From Planctomycetota bacterium (lineage in GTDB: Bacteria > Planctomycetota > Planctomycetia > Pirellulales > Lacipirellulaceae): 64,000 nt of DNA. The position numbers and the translations under genes were made by a program. The notes under the pieces were generated by a model that saw only the letters and a list, made by a program, of their open reading frames with translations, made no database searches and was not told the DNA's origin. Of this stretch, positions 10,301-18,659 are shown piece by piece. Position 1 is the first letter of the stretch. The number at the start of each line of letters is the position of its first letter. The stretch is taken from assembly GCA_024278955.1 (NCBI GenBank), contig JAJRSE010000102.1:85890-149889 (forward strand). The letters are read 5' to 3'.

Positions 10301-10405
10301 GCCAGCCAAAATGAGCAGCGTGGATTGCAAGAACCAATTCACGCTAAACTCGACGGCGCCCGTCGCCGCGTCGACAAACGTCATTTGAGTGTTAAGCCAG
10401 TTCAT
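7362..10405 (-). pseudogene. BlaR1/MecR1-like M56 metallopeptidase with carboxypeptidase-regulatory-like domains, broken by a deletion or frameshift
   Basis: The first frame (10405-8717) gives a membrane sensor: N-terminal membrane helices, a Pro/Ser-rich linker, another helix (LLALSVVAVWLVF), then the M56 zinc motif HELAHLKRRD, a further helix near VGNLLLVAVLVGGVIG, and the first beta-sandwich repeat (YSGRVETPQGEPIAGA). After about LVASA the frame turns to nonsense and stops at 8717. The homologous reading resumes in another frame (GIGDDQLVKLVFNADRVEARPV at about 8815), carrying repeats such as VEGVVTDYDTGEPVANV and IEGRVTDKQSGEPLSA to 7362. From memory of the family, some 70-100 residues seem to be missing at the join, which points to a deletion rather than a base-calling slip. 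The start is supported by AAGGAGA 7 bases upstream. The gene lies 26 bases after the BlaI-type repressor. Confidence 0.75.
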
Positions 10406-10431
10406 GGCACGTCTCCTTAGGTAGTACGGCC

Positions 10432-10806
10432 CTATTTCTTGCCGCGTCGGTTGATCAGTTTGCGAATTTCGTCGATTTCCTTCCGCGATACATTTTCGTT
10501 TTTCAGCAAGTGAGCCACGAGCGTCCCCGCGTTGCCGCCGAAGACGCGCTCGACCAAGTCGCGTGTTGCGCTGCTCTTAAACTTGTCCTCTTGCACGAGA
10601 GGAACGAAAACAAAGGTTCGCCCCTCAGTTTCGTGCGAAACCGAGCCTTTTTCTTCTAGTCCGCGCAGGAGAGTCTGCACAGTGCTGTGGGCGATTGGCT
10701 CCGCAGCATTGATCGCATCAGTAATCTCACGGGCAGTAGCGCGTCCCATTTCCCACAGCACTTGCATGATGAGGAGTTGTACGCGACCAAGCTGGGTTGC
10801 TGTCAT
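10432..10806 (-). CDS. BlaI/MecI/CopY-family transcriptional repressor
   Basis: Small winged-helix repressor of 124 residues. The family binds operators as a dimer and is inactivated by cleavage by, or signalling from, a partner M56 membrane peptidase. Family hallmarks are LGRVQLLIMQVLWEMG at the start, AREITDAIN and AHSTVQTLLRGLEEKG (recognition helix and wing), and GRTFVFVPLV. The start at 10806 is chosen for its GGAGA ribosome-binding sequence about 10 bases upstream and for agreement with family length; the frame extends upstream to 10941 but would run over the promoter. The partner peptidase downstream is broken, so the repressor may now be locked on or may control other genes. A promoter and a palindromic operator lie immediately upstream. 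Confidence 0.9.
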   Translation of the reverse strand: MTATQLGRVQLLIMQVLWEMGRATAREITDAINAAEPIAHSTVQTLLRGLEEKGSVSHETEGRTFVFVPLVQEDKFKSSATRDLVERVFGGNAGTLVAHLLKNENVSRKEIDEIRKLINRRGKK

Positions 10807-10837
10807 AACCAATAATCTCCGTCTGGCGAAATCGTCG

Positions 10838-10851
10838 TTTAGTACACTAAA
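10838..10851. promoter_or_regulatory. Putative BlaI-type operator
   Basis: TTTAGTACACTAAA is a near-perfect palindrome with the TAGT-AC-ACTA core expected of BlaI/MecI sites. It overlaps the -10 element of the repressor's own promoter, the usual place for autorepression. Confidence 0.65.
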
Positions 10852-10878
10852 TTTAACAGAGTAGATGAATGCTGTCAA
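10850..10878 (-). promoter_or_regulatory. Sigma-70-type promoter of the BlaI/M56 pair
   Basis: On the minus strand, TTGACA (10878-10873), a 17-base spacer and TAAATT (10855-10850). Perfect -35 and optimal spacing, about 45 bases upstream of the repressor start. Confidence 0.65.
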
Positions 10879-11799
10879 CTCGCCCGCGAAAAGCTCGCTG
10901 ACAACCTCGAATTCATTGCAAAACTCGAAACAAGAGGGCAAGAGCGGGCGATGATCTACAAAACGCTTGTGCTCACTGGGCTACGCCGCAACGAGTTAGC
11001 GTCGCTAACGGTCGGCTCGCTGGTGCTCGACGGCCCCACACCTTGCGCAACCCTCGAAGCGGGCGACGCCAAGAACCGCCAGCAGAGCAAGATACCGCTG
11101 CGGACAGACCTTGCGGCGGAACTGGCTCGATGGGTATCGGAAAAGCAGGAAGCTCACAGCCGCGGCTATGGAGCTACTGGTGACGTACTAAGCATTGAAG
11201 CGGCAAAGGGCGAACAACTGCCGCTCGATACGTTGCTCTTCCCGAGTGTGACCCGAGAGTTTATCAAGGTACTCGACCGCGACCTTGCAGCAGCGGGCAT
11301 CGCCAAGTGTGACGACCGAGGGCGAACGATCGACGTTCACGCTTTGCGGCACACTTACGGTTCGCTGCTTTCTGCTGGTGGCGTTGCGCCACGAACCGCC
11401 CAAGCGGCAATGCGACATAGCTCGATCGATTTAACGATGAACGTCTACACCGACCCGAGAGTTCTCGACGTGCATGGTGCCTTAGATGCGCTGCCACAAC
11501 TGCCGCTCGACTCATCGCCACAAATCGACCACCACCAACGAGCTACCGGCACCGACGCCCGCGACATTGACTACAGCCGCGATACTGTACAAACCACTGG
11601 TCGAGTGGTTGCACTAATGGTTGCACCAAATTCTGACAAAGGGTGCATATCGGGGGCAATTGCTGACAATTGGGCGGAAAATTCCAACGCCACAGGAAAG
11701 CGTTCTCGCCCTGGAAAACTAGATGTTTCCCGAGAAAAACAAAGCGACGCCGACGGGAATCGAACCCGCAACCTCCGGATCGACAGTCCGGTGCTCTAA
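10876..11799 (+). pseudogene. Tyrosine recombinase (integrase), N-terminally truncated
   Basis: The catalytic domain of a phage-type integrase is readable: TGLRRNEL (first Arg), DAKN (Lys region), HALRHTYGS (His-xx-Arg), MRHSSIDLTMNVYTD (second His and the Tyr nucleophile). The frame stays homologous upstream of the first ATG (10951) as far as QLAREKLADN at 10876, so the N-terminal DNA-binding half has been lost. The break sits exactly at the -35 box of the BlaI promoter. At the 3' end the frame runs into the antisense of tRNA-Asp; the last residues (DGNRTRN...) are tRNA sequence, not protein. It probably derives from an element that integrated at this tRNA. No promoter or ribosome-binding site is seen. 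Confidence 0.75.
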
Positions 11800-11818
11800 C
11801 CAATTGAGCTACGGCGCC
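11745..11818 (-). tRNA. tRNA-Asp (GTC)
   Basis: A 74-base cloverleaf: acceptor GGCGCCG/CGGCGTC, D-arm GCTC/GAGC, anticodon stem CCGGA/TCCGG around loop CTGTCGA (anticodon GTC), T-arm GCGGG/CCCGT, discriminator G. The 3' CCA is not encoded. Its 3' end overlaps the integrase remnant. Confidence 0.95.
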
Positions 11819-12155
11819 ACACTGCTATTACAGTGTCGCTCTCACTTCATCGATAAAATTAGATGAAGAATACTAAAACAATGCTGCTAAATCTGTGATC
11901 ACGGGCACCGAAACACTGGAGGCGAACTCTTTCCCCCCGCAATCTTAGGGCGGTGAAAGAGCCCATTATAGGTAAGTTGCCAGGCCTGGAAAGCCCCTCT
12001 CAAATTTTCCTTAGTTTGCCAGTTTTTAACCCGAGGACCTCAAAAGCCGCCGTTTCTCCTGCCTTCCGACTATTCGAGAGAGGCCTTGGCAAAGTATCGG
12101 CTTTTGATTGCCAAAACTGCATCGCAACCTCTGCAAAATGAAGGGAGTTACCAAG
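11819..12155. other. Spacer between the two tRNA genes
   Basis: No gene is recognised. Presumably carries the tRNA-Asp promoter and DNA downstream of tRNA-Arg. Confidence 0.4.
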
Positions 12156-12229
12156 TACCCCGGGCAGGACTTGAACCTGCAACATCCGCTTTAGAAGAGC
12201 GGTGCTCTATCCAGTTGAGCTACCGGGGC
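12156..12229 (-). tRNA. tRNA-Arg (TCT)
   Basis: A 74-base cloverleaf: acceptor GCCCCGG/CCGGGGT, D-arm GCTC/GAGC, anticodon stem CCGCT/AGCGG around loop CTTCTAA (anticodon TCT), T-arm GCAGG/CCTGC, discriminator A, CCA not encoded. Confidence 0.95.
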
Positions 12230-12409
12230 AGTGGAAGCCGATTGCGTTTTAATCAGAGCAAAGGGCATTCAGAGCATCCACTGTAGCGGTTTACGACCCC
12301 CTTGTCAGCCGTTGTTTTGGGGCTGAAGAGTGGCATCTTAATCGCAGGCGTCGACCCTCATGGCGATTGCTTGGACGATTGAGGAAATTCAAAGCTGGCT
12401 CGCCGAGTG

Positions 12410-12805
12410 TTAAACGGCGCTTGCCTGTCTGCGGACATCACGAACAAAACCGATCAGGTCGCGCCGGCTAAGGACCCCTACAATACGTCCCTCTTCGACG
12501 ATGGGAATGCGACGAATTGAATTGTTGCAGAAGATGCATGCCGCATCGTCTAGCGATGCGTTTATGTCAAGCGAGTTGACTTCCTTTGTCATGTAGTCGC
12601 CCACAAGACTGGCCTCGATGTCCGCTTTGTACACGAGGTCGATGATGTCGAACTCGGTAATCACTCCAAGCAGCAAACCCTGCTCGTCGACCACGGGCAA
12701 GCCGCTAACTAAGTGATCCAGCAGTAACGAGATAGCCTGATCAATCGTTGCCTGAGCAGCAACGACGACGACCTGTTCGGTCATGATGTCTTTGACTCGG
12801 TTCAT
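12410..12805 (-). CDS. Protein of two CBS domains
   Basis: A 131-residue cytoplasmic protein made of a tandem CBS pair (Bateman module), a fold that usually senses adenine nucleotides. Repeat one runs over VKDIMTEQVVVV...GLPVVDEQGLLLGVITEFDII; repeat two over VGDYMTKEVNSL...RRIPIVEEGRIVGVLSRRDLIGFV. No other domain is attached, so it must act on a partner or as a ligand store. The start at 12805 (MNRVKDIM) matches the family; the frame extends upstream to 12889, but that extension has unlike composition. It stands alone, downstream of the acyltransferase and on the same strand. Confidence 0.85.
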   Translation of the reverse strand: MNRVKDIMTEQVVVVAAQATIDQAISLLLDHLVSGLPVVDEQGLLLGVITEFDIIDLVYKADIEASLVGDYMTKEVNSLDINASLDDAACIFCNNSIRRIPIVEEGRIVGVLSRRDLIGFVRDVRRQASAV

Positions 12806-12930
12806 AATATGAGGTCTGTTCCGAAAATGAGGTCCGCAGCAAACTGTGACAGATAGATACACTCTTGCAAGCATACTGCGCGAAAACACACCGTGACGGC
12901 AAAACCTGAGGCGTATTTTTCGTGAGAAAG

Positions 12931-14262
12931 CTACAGGCTGGCAGTCTCGCGGATTCTAGGGACGAAATCCCCAAGAAGCCCCTCGCCCTCGGCACCCGAC
13001 AGGACGCGTCGATCAAAATGTAGGTCGACTTGCAACCGCCCCGCGTAGGTAAACACTCCAAACGCCACCACGGTTTTCGGACGGATCGGCGGTAAGAATT
13101 CCATGCGTTCCAGCGTCATTTTGCCAACGGCAATTTTCCCGTTGCGACGAGGCATCGGCATGTCGAGCAGTGGCCTGCCTAGATTGCTTAGCACGACTGT
13201 TCCGCGGCAGGTTTGGGTATTGCATATTCCTCGCAATCGCGAGCTTCCGCCGGGTAGCGAGCGGGCAAACCAGAGCGACAGCGGAAAAGTAAGCCCCAGG
13301 CGATTTGCCTTAATCAGTTGCATTTCTTGGCCAATACTTTCCAGCAAGGCCTTTCTGTGATGAAGATCTGCTGGCTGCCGATCCAGAAAGACCATGCTCA
13401 CCACGTTGGCCGCTGAAAGCTGATTGTCGTTCGCTCCCCGCAAATTGATGGGAACCGAAAGCCGAAGCCAATCGTTTTTTTCGGTCAACCGTCTCGTCGA
13501 GCGAAAATCTCCGAGCGCCAAGAAAAGATCGCGGGCAAGCAGGTCGTTGACCGTTGCACCAGCTCGGCGAGCCGCCGACAAAAGCCCTGCTGTTTCGGCT
13601 TCTGAAAACTGATGCCCACACGATGACGGAAAACTGTCTGGCACCTTCGCCTTCGATTCGATTTCGACCGGCAGTAGCGGTACTGCCTGCCTCATCAAAA
13701 ACTGCCGCACCCCCAGAAGGCCTTTTGCTTGCTTGGGTGCCAGACGCAACAGCTTCCAGGGTGTCAAACCAAATCGACCGCGACCAAGCAAACGCTTTTT
13801 ATCAATCGAAGAGAAAGAGGCTGGTTCGGTCCGATTTTCAGACGCGGCATACCCAACCATCAAATCCTCGACCAACTGCAAACCGCCCATCGCGTCGCAG
13901 CACGAATGGTGAAACTGAAAGCCTAGCTTCGTCTCCTCTCCGCAGCGGCGGGCTGAAACACGTAGCCCCGGCTCGGCGAAAAGATCGATGGGCGTTGCTG
14001 GGAGAGGCGTCTCGTCTGGCATCCAACGCACCGCAACTTCTTCCGAAGGGACCTGAACCCACTCGAATCGATTTTTTTTTGCCCCAACCCGAGCTGACAA
14101 AAGCGGATGCCGCTCTATCGCCGTTCGTAACGCAGCGTCTAGCAGTACCCGGTCGAATTCGCCCGAAAAAATGAGCTTCAAAAAAAAGCTCATCGGATAC
14201 GCCGGTCGGTCATCCACAAGCATGTATTCTTCAAATGGCACTAGCGGCAGTGGAAAGGTCAT
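12931..14262 (-). CDS. HxxxD-motif acyltransferase (condensation / WS-DGAT-like)
   Basis: A 443-residue CoA-dependent acyltransferase-superfamily protein. The N-terminal half has the family opening (LVPFEEYMLVDDRP, then AIERHPLLSAR) and the catalytic HHSCCDAMGG, an HxxxD motif near residue 120. The C-terminal half has the channel-type segments VPINLRGAND and GTVVLSNLGRP, and the family motif near the end (FGVFTYAGRLQVDLHFDRRVL). These proteins transfer acyl chains to alcohols or amines, or build amide bonds; no carrier or adenylation domain is alongside, so a free-standing ester- or lipid-forming role is more likely than peptide synthesis. The substrate is unknown. Confidence 0.75.
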   Translation of the reverse strand: MTFPLPLVPFEEYMLVDDRPAYPMSFFLKLIFSGEFDRVLLDAALRTAIERHPLLSARVGAKKNRFEWVQVPSEEVAVRWMPDETPLPATPIDLFAEPGLRVSARRCGEETKLGFQFHHSCCDAMGGLQLVEDLMVGYAASENRTEPASFSSIDKKRLLGRGRFGLTPWKLLRLAPKQAKGLLGVRQFLMRQAVPLLPVEIESKAKVPDSFPSSCGHQFSEAETAGLLSAARRAGATVNDLLARDLFLALGDFRSTRRLTEKNDWLRLSVPINLRGANDNQLSAANVVSMVFLDRQPADLHHRKALLESIGQEMQLIKANRLGLTFPLSLWFARSLPGGSSRLRGICNTQTCRGTVVLSNLGRPLLDMPMPRRNGKIAVGKMTLERMEFLPPIRPKTVVAFGVFTYAGRLQVDLHFDRRVLSGAEGEGLLGDFVPRIRETASL

Positions 14263-14368
14263 AGAAACGACTCTGCTTTTTGCGTATTCCGCGGGCCATC
14301 TTTCTTGGACACCAGCAACGGGTACCTGCCAGGAAAGTAAAATGCGAGGAAAAAGGCCGCTCTATGAA

Positions 14369-15217
14369 TCAGGAGTGCTTCGGTAGAATCGTGTTGAGAA
14401 ACTTTCGAGCTTCCTTCGCCGATTCGTCGGGGGAATCGATATAAGGATACAGTTCCACGGTGAGCCAGCCATCGTATTCGGTTGCTGCAATTGCTTTGAG
14501 CGTCGCATCGAAGTCAATTGCACCGCGACCAGGAATTAAGTGGGCATGGATTCGAGTGTCGGCGATATCTTCGAGATGGTAGTGCACGGTGTGCTCTGCC
14601 ATCTTGGCGACCCAATCTTGCGGGTCTTCGCCGACGCAGTAAGCGTGGCCAATGTCGAAGTTAAGGCCGACGACCGGCGAATCGACTCGATCGGCAAACT
14701 CAAGGTACTGATCGAAGCGTTCGATCAAAAGTTCAGGTTCCGGTTCAATGAGAATGAGTTGCTCAAGTTGTTCGGCAAGTTCCACGCAGGGCATCAGCTC
14801 CTCGTAGAAGATGTCAGCAGCTTCTTGCCAAGTTTGCTCAGGCGCAACCAGCCCGCCGGGCTCGGTGGTGATGTGTGGAGCACCCAAGTCGGCCGAGAGC
14901 TGCAAGGCCCGCTTTGTGTGTTCTCGTCGAATTGCACGATAATGTGGATCGGGGTCGGTCCAGCCGGGATGCCAGTAGGGTTGTCGAGGGTCGGCAACGG
15001 CGTTCATCATAAACGCGTTGATGTTCGAGATAGAGAGTCCATGGGAGTCGAGGCATTGGCGAATCGCCTCGATCCGTTCGGGCAGCAAGCCCGCAGGCCA
15101 TGCGTGGGGCACATCGGCCAGCACTTCGATGCCTTGGTAGCCAATTTCGGCGATGCGGCGGATAGTTTCCTCGATGGAAAACTGCATGTAAGCGTTTGAG
15201 CTAAAAGCCAGTTTCAC
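14369..15217 (-). CDS. Sugar phosphate isomerase/epimerase (AP-endonuclease-2-type TIM barrel)
   Basis: A 282-residue TIM-barrel protein of the xylose-isomerase-like family that contains sugar epimerases and inosose dehydratases. Visible metal-site segments are IEPEPELL (Glu), GLNFDIGHAYC (Asp and His), YHLEDI and the late HLIPGRGAIDF. A GTG start at 15217 is chosen: it has GGAG six bases upstream, and the following KLAFSSNAYM matches the usual family N-terminus. A longer frame to 15283 has no ribosome-binding site. The substrate cannot be deduced; neighbours are unrelated. Confidence 0.82.
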   Translation of the reverse strand: MKLAFSSNAYMQFSIEETIRRIAEIGYQGIEVLADVPHAWPAGLLPERIEAIRQCLDSHGLSISNINAFMMNAVADPRQPYWHPGWTDPDPHYRAIRREHTKRALQLSADLGAPHITTEPGGLVAPEQTWQEAADIFYEELMPCVELAEQLEQLILIEPEPELLIERFDQYLEFADRVDSPVVGLNFDIGHAYCVGEDPQDWVAKMAEHTVHYHLEDIADTRIHAHLIPGRGAIDFDATLKAIAATEYDGWLTVELYPYIDSPDESAKEARKFLNTILPKHS

Positions 15218-15295
15218 GTGGGTCTCCAAAGTGAATCGAGTGGGTGGCAGAGTTTTTGTTGAGCTTCTGATTCTAATCAGCAATGCGTGCGAGGT

Positions 15296-16516
15296 TTAGC
15301 CTATAGCATAGGGCTTTGGGGTATGGCGTTTTGCCAAAATGGCAACTTCTCGCGGGCCGATTTGGCCAAGTAGGAGAGTTGCCGCGTTGTTGCCTCTTAG
15401 TTTTAGTTGTTTTCGGAGTTGTTCAGGGTCGATCTTGACCCCTCGTTTCTTAATTTCCAATCGGCCTATGCCCAGGCTTTGAAGATGGTTTTTTAGCGGG
15501 CCAATGCGAAGCGGAAGGTGGTCGATTACCTCGAAGCAAGAGAGGAGCGGATGGTCGACGGCACGGTCGCTGGTGAAATAGGCCGATCCCGGCGCCAAAG
15601 CGGCAAGCTCGTTTTCGACGGCGAACGCGCCCGACAAGCTTGCTGCCCGAATGGCGGGGTCGAATTCGTAAACGTATTGCAAGAGGTCTCTCGCGCAGGG
15701 TGCAGCGACTTCAGGGTTGCCTTGAAAGGTGTGAGGAGTCGCCGACGAGTCTTTTTCGTTCGATTTTTTTAGAATGGTTGCCCGTTGCGTGCCGGGCGAG
15801 CAGGCCAGATTGCCGAACCAGACAACCAACTGCCGACACTCGCGGTCTCGCGAGATCCACTCGAGTTCAGCTTGGCATTGCCAAGGCTTGGGAACGACGG
15901 CAGCGGGGGCCAGTTTTAGGATTCCTTGGGGGGCCAATTCGAGCCAACGATCGACCACTTCGGGGCCAGGGGAATGCCATTGAATTTGCGAAGATCGCCG
16001 GCCCTCGACCCGACGGTCTGGGTCGAGATGCCATATTTCGCCCGGATCTGGCGTTTGCTCTTCGACGTTGCCGATTTGCACCTCGGAGCCAGAGGAAAGG
16101 TTGGCTACTTTGAGATTTGCGATAGCAAGACAAGCGACTTCAGGTGAGTTGTCCCAGCCGCTGGTGGGCGACTGCTCGGCAAACGCAAGAAGGTCGCCGC
16201 CGATACCGCAGCAGAAGTCGAGAACTTTTTCTGTCTGCGGAAGGCGTGACGCTTTGTAGTGGGCGATCCAGCGGTCGGTCGATTGTTGTAATCCCAGGTC
16301 CGTGAAGAACAGATGCTTGGCAAGAGTTCCGAATTTGACAGTTGCGCGGCGACGCAGAGTAAGTTGCTCGACCAGCAGCCGCGACCTTTCGGGGCTGAGT
16401 ACTTTGCGCAATCGGCCCAAGAGTTGCAATGCAGGGGCCTCCTGCTCGGCAAACTCCGTAAGCAGGCTCGCTGCTTCGGGGCCTGTTAGCCATGAGTAAT
16501 CTTCGATTTCCGCCAC
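15296..16516 (-). CDS. Class I SAM-dependent methyltransferase with THUMP-like C-terminus
   Basis: A 406-residue protein with a GTG start (AGG just upstream). An N-terminal helical part precedes the Rossmann SAM-binding motif VLDFCCGIGGDLLAFA (about residues 98-113). IWHLDPDRR follows, in the position where RNA or DNA methyltransferases carry their catalytic DP motif. The C-terminal section ending GRLEIKKRGVKIDPEQLRK resembles the THUMP-like domain found in planctomycete and actinobacterial members. The target is likely an RNA base, but this is inference. It overlaps no neighbour and lies 78 bases upstream of the isomerase gene on the same strand. Confidence 0.8.
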   Translation of the reverse strand: MAEIEDYSWLTGPEAASLLTEFAEQEAPALQLLGRLRKVLSPERSRLLVEQLTLRRRATVKFGTLAKHLFFTDLGLQQSTDRWIAHYKASRLPQTEKVLDFCCGIGGDLLAFAEQSPTSGWDNSPEVACLAIANLKVANLSSGSEVQIGNVEEQTPDPGEIWHLDPDRRVEGRRSSQIQWHSPGPEVVDRWLELAPQGILKLAPAAVVPKPWQCQAELEWISRDRECRQLVVWFGNLACSPGTQRATILKKSNEKDSSATPHTFQGNPEVAAPCARDLLQYVYEFDPAIRAASLSGAFAVENELAALAPGSAYFTSDRAVDHPLLSCFEVIDHLPLRIGPLKNHLQSLGIGRLEIKKRGVKIDPEQLRKQLKLRGNNAATLLLGQIGPREVAILAKRHTPKPYAIG

Positions 16517-16827
16517 AATCTACCTGTCTTGCTTGTCTTTGGGTTCTTTCTTGGAGGCCTGTTCTCTCGATATCGCGGCTCTGACGGGCTGCACTAGTTG
16601 CTCGGGACATCCGGTCCACGATTGTCGCACAAGTTGCAGGGCTGATTGCTCGTTAGCCGAACACGGGCAGGTGAAACTGTCGAAATAAGTATCGTAGAGA
16701 GTAGGTCCCAGCACCGTGCAGCGTCTATTCTCGCGTTGGTTTAGCGTTTTGACAACATTCAGAATTCATCCATTCGCAAAGTACTCCTATTTTGATCGAG
16801 TTCTTAGTTTAAGAAGGTCTGATAATT
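16517..16827. other. Divergent intergenic region
   Basis: Separates the minus-strand methyltransferase gene from the plus-strand gene at 16828. It must hold both promoters. No gene is supportable. Confidence 0.4.
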
Positions 16828-17667
16828 ATGTTCTCTCGAGTGCTCGGAATTCCGCTCATGTTGGGCGCAGCTGTCGGCGTGCCTTATGTTGCGACCAACG
16901 GGCCCGACCTTGGTGGTCTCTGGGATGAGACACCTCAGCAAGCTAACACGAGCAGCGTTCCCAGGGTGTCTGCGGCCAGTTTTCCTGCTCAGGGGTCTGC
17001 CGCGACTGCGGTCGAGACAGAGGTCGCCAATGTTTCTTTGCAAGAGGCTCTTCGATTCGACGTGAGCAAAGAATGGGTTTATCAGCGGTGGACTCGAAAG
17101 TCGACTGCGTTGTCGAAGCTCGGCCTCTATGGCATTCGGGTTGCTTTGGTGACGGGGACCGAGTTGCACGATGTTGCTGGGTCGCTGACCTATCTTTTTG
17201 GTCAAGATGGCAGGGTGCAGAGGATCTCGTTTCGCGGGCGAACGGGTGACACAACTCAGCTGGTTATGCTGGCGACTCGGCGTTATGGCTTGCAGCAGCA
17301 ACGCACGGCAATTGTTGGCGAGCAACTTTTTCAGATTCGCCGGAATGATTTGGTGTTTAGCGAGTTGCGGACACGACCAGCCCCGATACTAAGGACCAGT
17401 GCGCTGCATGACAGCTTTCAAGTGAGCCTCGAACTACAGCGTCCCGATTCGACGACTCCTCTGCCTCCGGAGTTTGTCCCACCACCGATCGTAAAACAGC
17501 CCGAGCCGCCGAAACCGACACCGCCGAAGGCAGAGGTGGCCGATGCTGCTGAACAAACCGAGAAGAAGGAGAATGACGACCAGGAAAGCTGGAAAGCCTT
17601 TTTCCCTCGCAGTCGTGTTCCCGAAGGGCAGGTCGAGAGTTTGGATAAACGGGGACGAATCTGGTGA
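16828..17667 (+). CDS. Unknown membrane-anchored or exported protein
   Basis: A 279-residue protein with an N-terminal hydrophobic stretch (VLGIPLMLGAAVGVPYVA) followed by a Ser/Gln-rich linker. A globular region (residues about 70-185: FDVSKEWVYQRW, GIRVALVTGTELHD, GSLTYLFGQDGRVQRISFRG) looks like a single mixed alpha/beta domain. A Pro-rich, then acidic tail follows (PPPIVKQPEPPKPTPP). I have the impression that such proteins are restricted to planctomycetes (possibly the DUF6690 group), but I cannot confirm it. It precedes the GNAT gene by 47 bases on the same strand, so the two may be co-transcribed. Confidence 0.6.
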   Translation: MFSRVLGIPLMLGAAVGVPYVATNGPDLGGLWDETPQQANTSSVPRVSAASFPAQGSAATAVETEVANVSLQEALRFDVSKEWVYQRWTRKSTALSKLGLYGIRVALVTGTELHDVAGSLTYLFGQDGRVQRISFRGRTGDTTQLVMLATRRYGLQQQRTAIVGEQLFQIRRNDLVFSELRTRPAPILRTSALHDSFQVSLELQRPDSTTPLPPEFVPPPIVKQPEPPKPTPPKAEVADAAEQTEKKENDDQESWKAFFPRSRVPEGQVESLDKRGRIW

Positions 17668-17714
17668 TTGTTGCTTCTGTTTTTGCAGCTGCTGGGGCTG
17701 AGCTGCCGTAAGAG

Positions 17715-18659
17715 ATGGGAATCGATTATCCTGTCGGTATGGCTGATCCGATAAAAATTACGCCCTGCCCTGCTGCCGATCGTCCCGAGGCGTTACGGTG
17801 GCTTCACGATAGCTTGCCAGAAGACCAACGCGAAACTTTTGTTCAGACGCTCAATGCGACGACGAGCCAGGCGGAGGACGCTTTTTCGGGGCTTATCTGG
17901 GCGGTTGATTCGCAGGGCCTGCAAGGCGTGGTATGGGTTCAGCTTACGCCTGGGAGCACGGCCGTAGTTTGGCCCCCAGGCAGTTCATGCCGAGTTATAG
18001 AGCTGCTGCTTAGGGCAGCGGCCAGCTTTCTTGATGAGCAGCAGGTTGTTCTCGCACAAATTTTGGTGAGCCCCGATTCACCGGCAGAGCCTGAAGTGCT
18101 CTCTGCCGGTGGGTTTCGAGAACTTGCAAATTTGGCCTACTTGACGGTCGATCAGAAGTTTTTCCCAGGCTCTCAGCCGGGCAGCGACCTGCAATTTTTC
18201 TCGCAAGCGTCTAACGATTCAGACCGATTGGGCAAACTGCTTCTGGAGACCTATGAAGACACGAAGGACTGTCCTGAATTAAACGGAATTCGGCAGTTAC
18301 CTGAGGTGCTTGAAGGGTACAGGTCGCAGGGGATATTTTCTCCGAAGCACTGGTTTTTTATACAAGACGAAGGCCAAGATATCGGCACCCTGATTCTTAC
18401 CGAACATGCTAAGGGAGGGACTTGGGAATTAACCTATATGGGAGTCACGCCCTCGGGACGCGGAAAAGGCTTGGGTTGGCAGATCGTGCAGTTCGCTCTT
18501 TGGAAAGCAGGTTCTGGAGGTGCTGAGCGATTGGTACTCGCCGTTGACGAGGCAAACGAACCTGCTTTGGCCGTTTATCGACGTGCCGGCTTCATCGTAT
18601 GGGACAGGCGTACAGTATTCGCAAGGTTGTGTTCTCTTCCAGGAGAAGATTGCTGTTAG
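17715..18659 (+). CDS. GNAT-family N-acetyltransferase
   Basis: A 314-residue protein with two GNAT-like halves. The N-terminal half is degenerate. The C-terminal half holds the acetyl-CoA loop: ELTYMGVTPSGRGKGLGWQIVQ (the R/QxxGxG/A signature), then LAVDEANEPALAVYRRAGF, the usual motif B. The acceptor is unknown; the full duplication recalls mycothiol-synthase-like or peptide acetyltransferases, but nothing decides this. An alternative start is the ATG at 17739 (MADPIKI); neither has a strong ribosome-binding site. Confidence 0.8.
   Translation: MGIDYPVGMADPIKITPCPAADRPEALRWLHDSLPEDQRETFVQTLNATTSQAEDAFSGLIWAVDSQGLQGVVWVQLTPGSTAVVWPPGSSCRVIELLLRAAASFLDEQQVVLAQILVSPDSPAEPEVLSAGGFRELANLAYLTVDQKFFPGSQPGSDLQFFSQASNDSDRLGKLLLETYEDTKDCPELNGIRQLPEVLEGYRSQGIFSPKHWFFIQDEGQDIGTLILTEHAKGGTWELTYMGVTPSGRGKGLGWQIVQFALWKAGSGGAERLVLAVDEANEPALAVYRRAGFIVWDRRTVFARLCSLPGEDCC

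Noticed and set aside
11745..11799. C-terminal residues of the integrase frame (DGNRTRN...)
   Set aside because: They are the antisense of tRNA-Asp, a familiar false extension.
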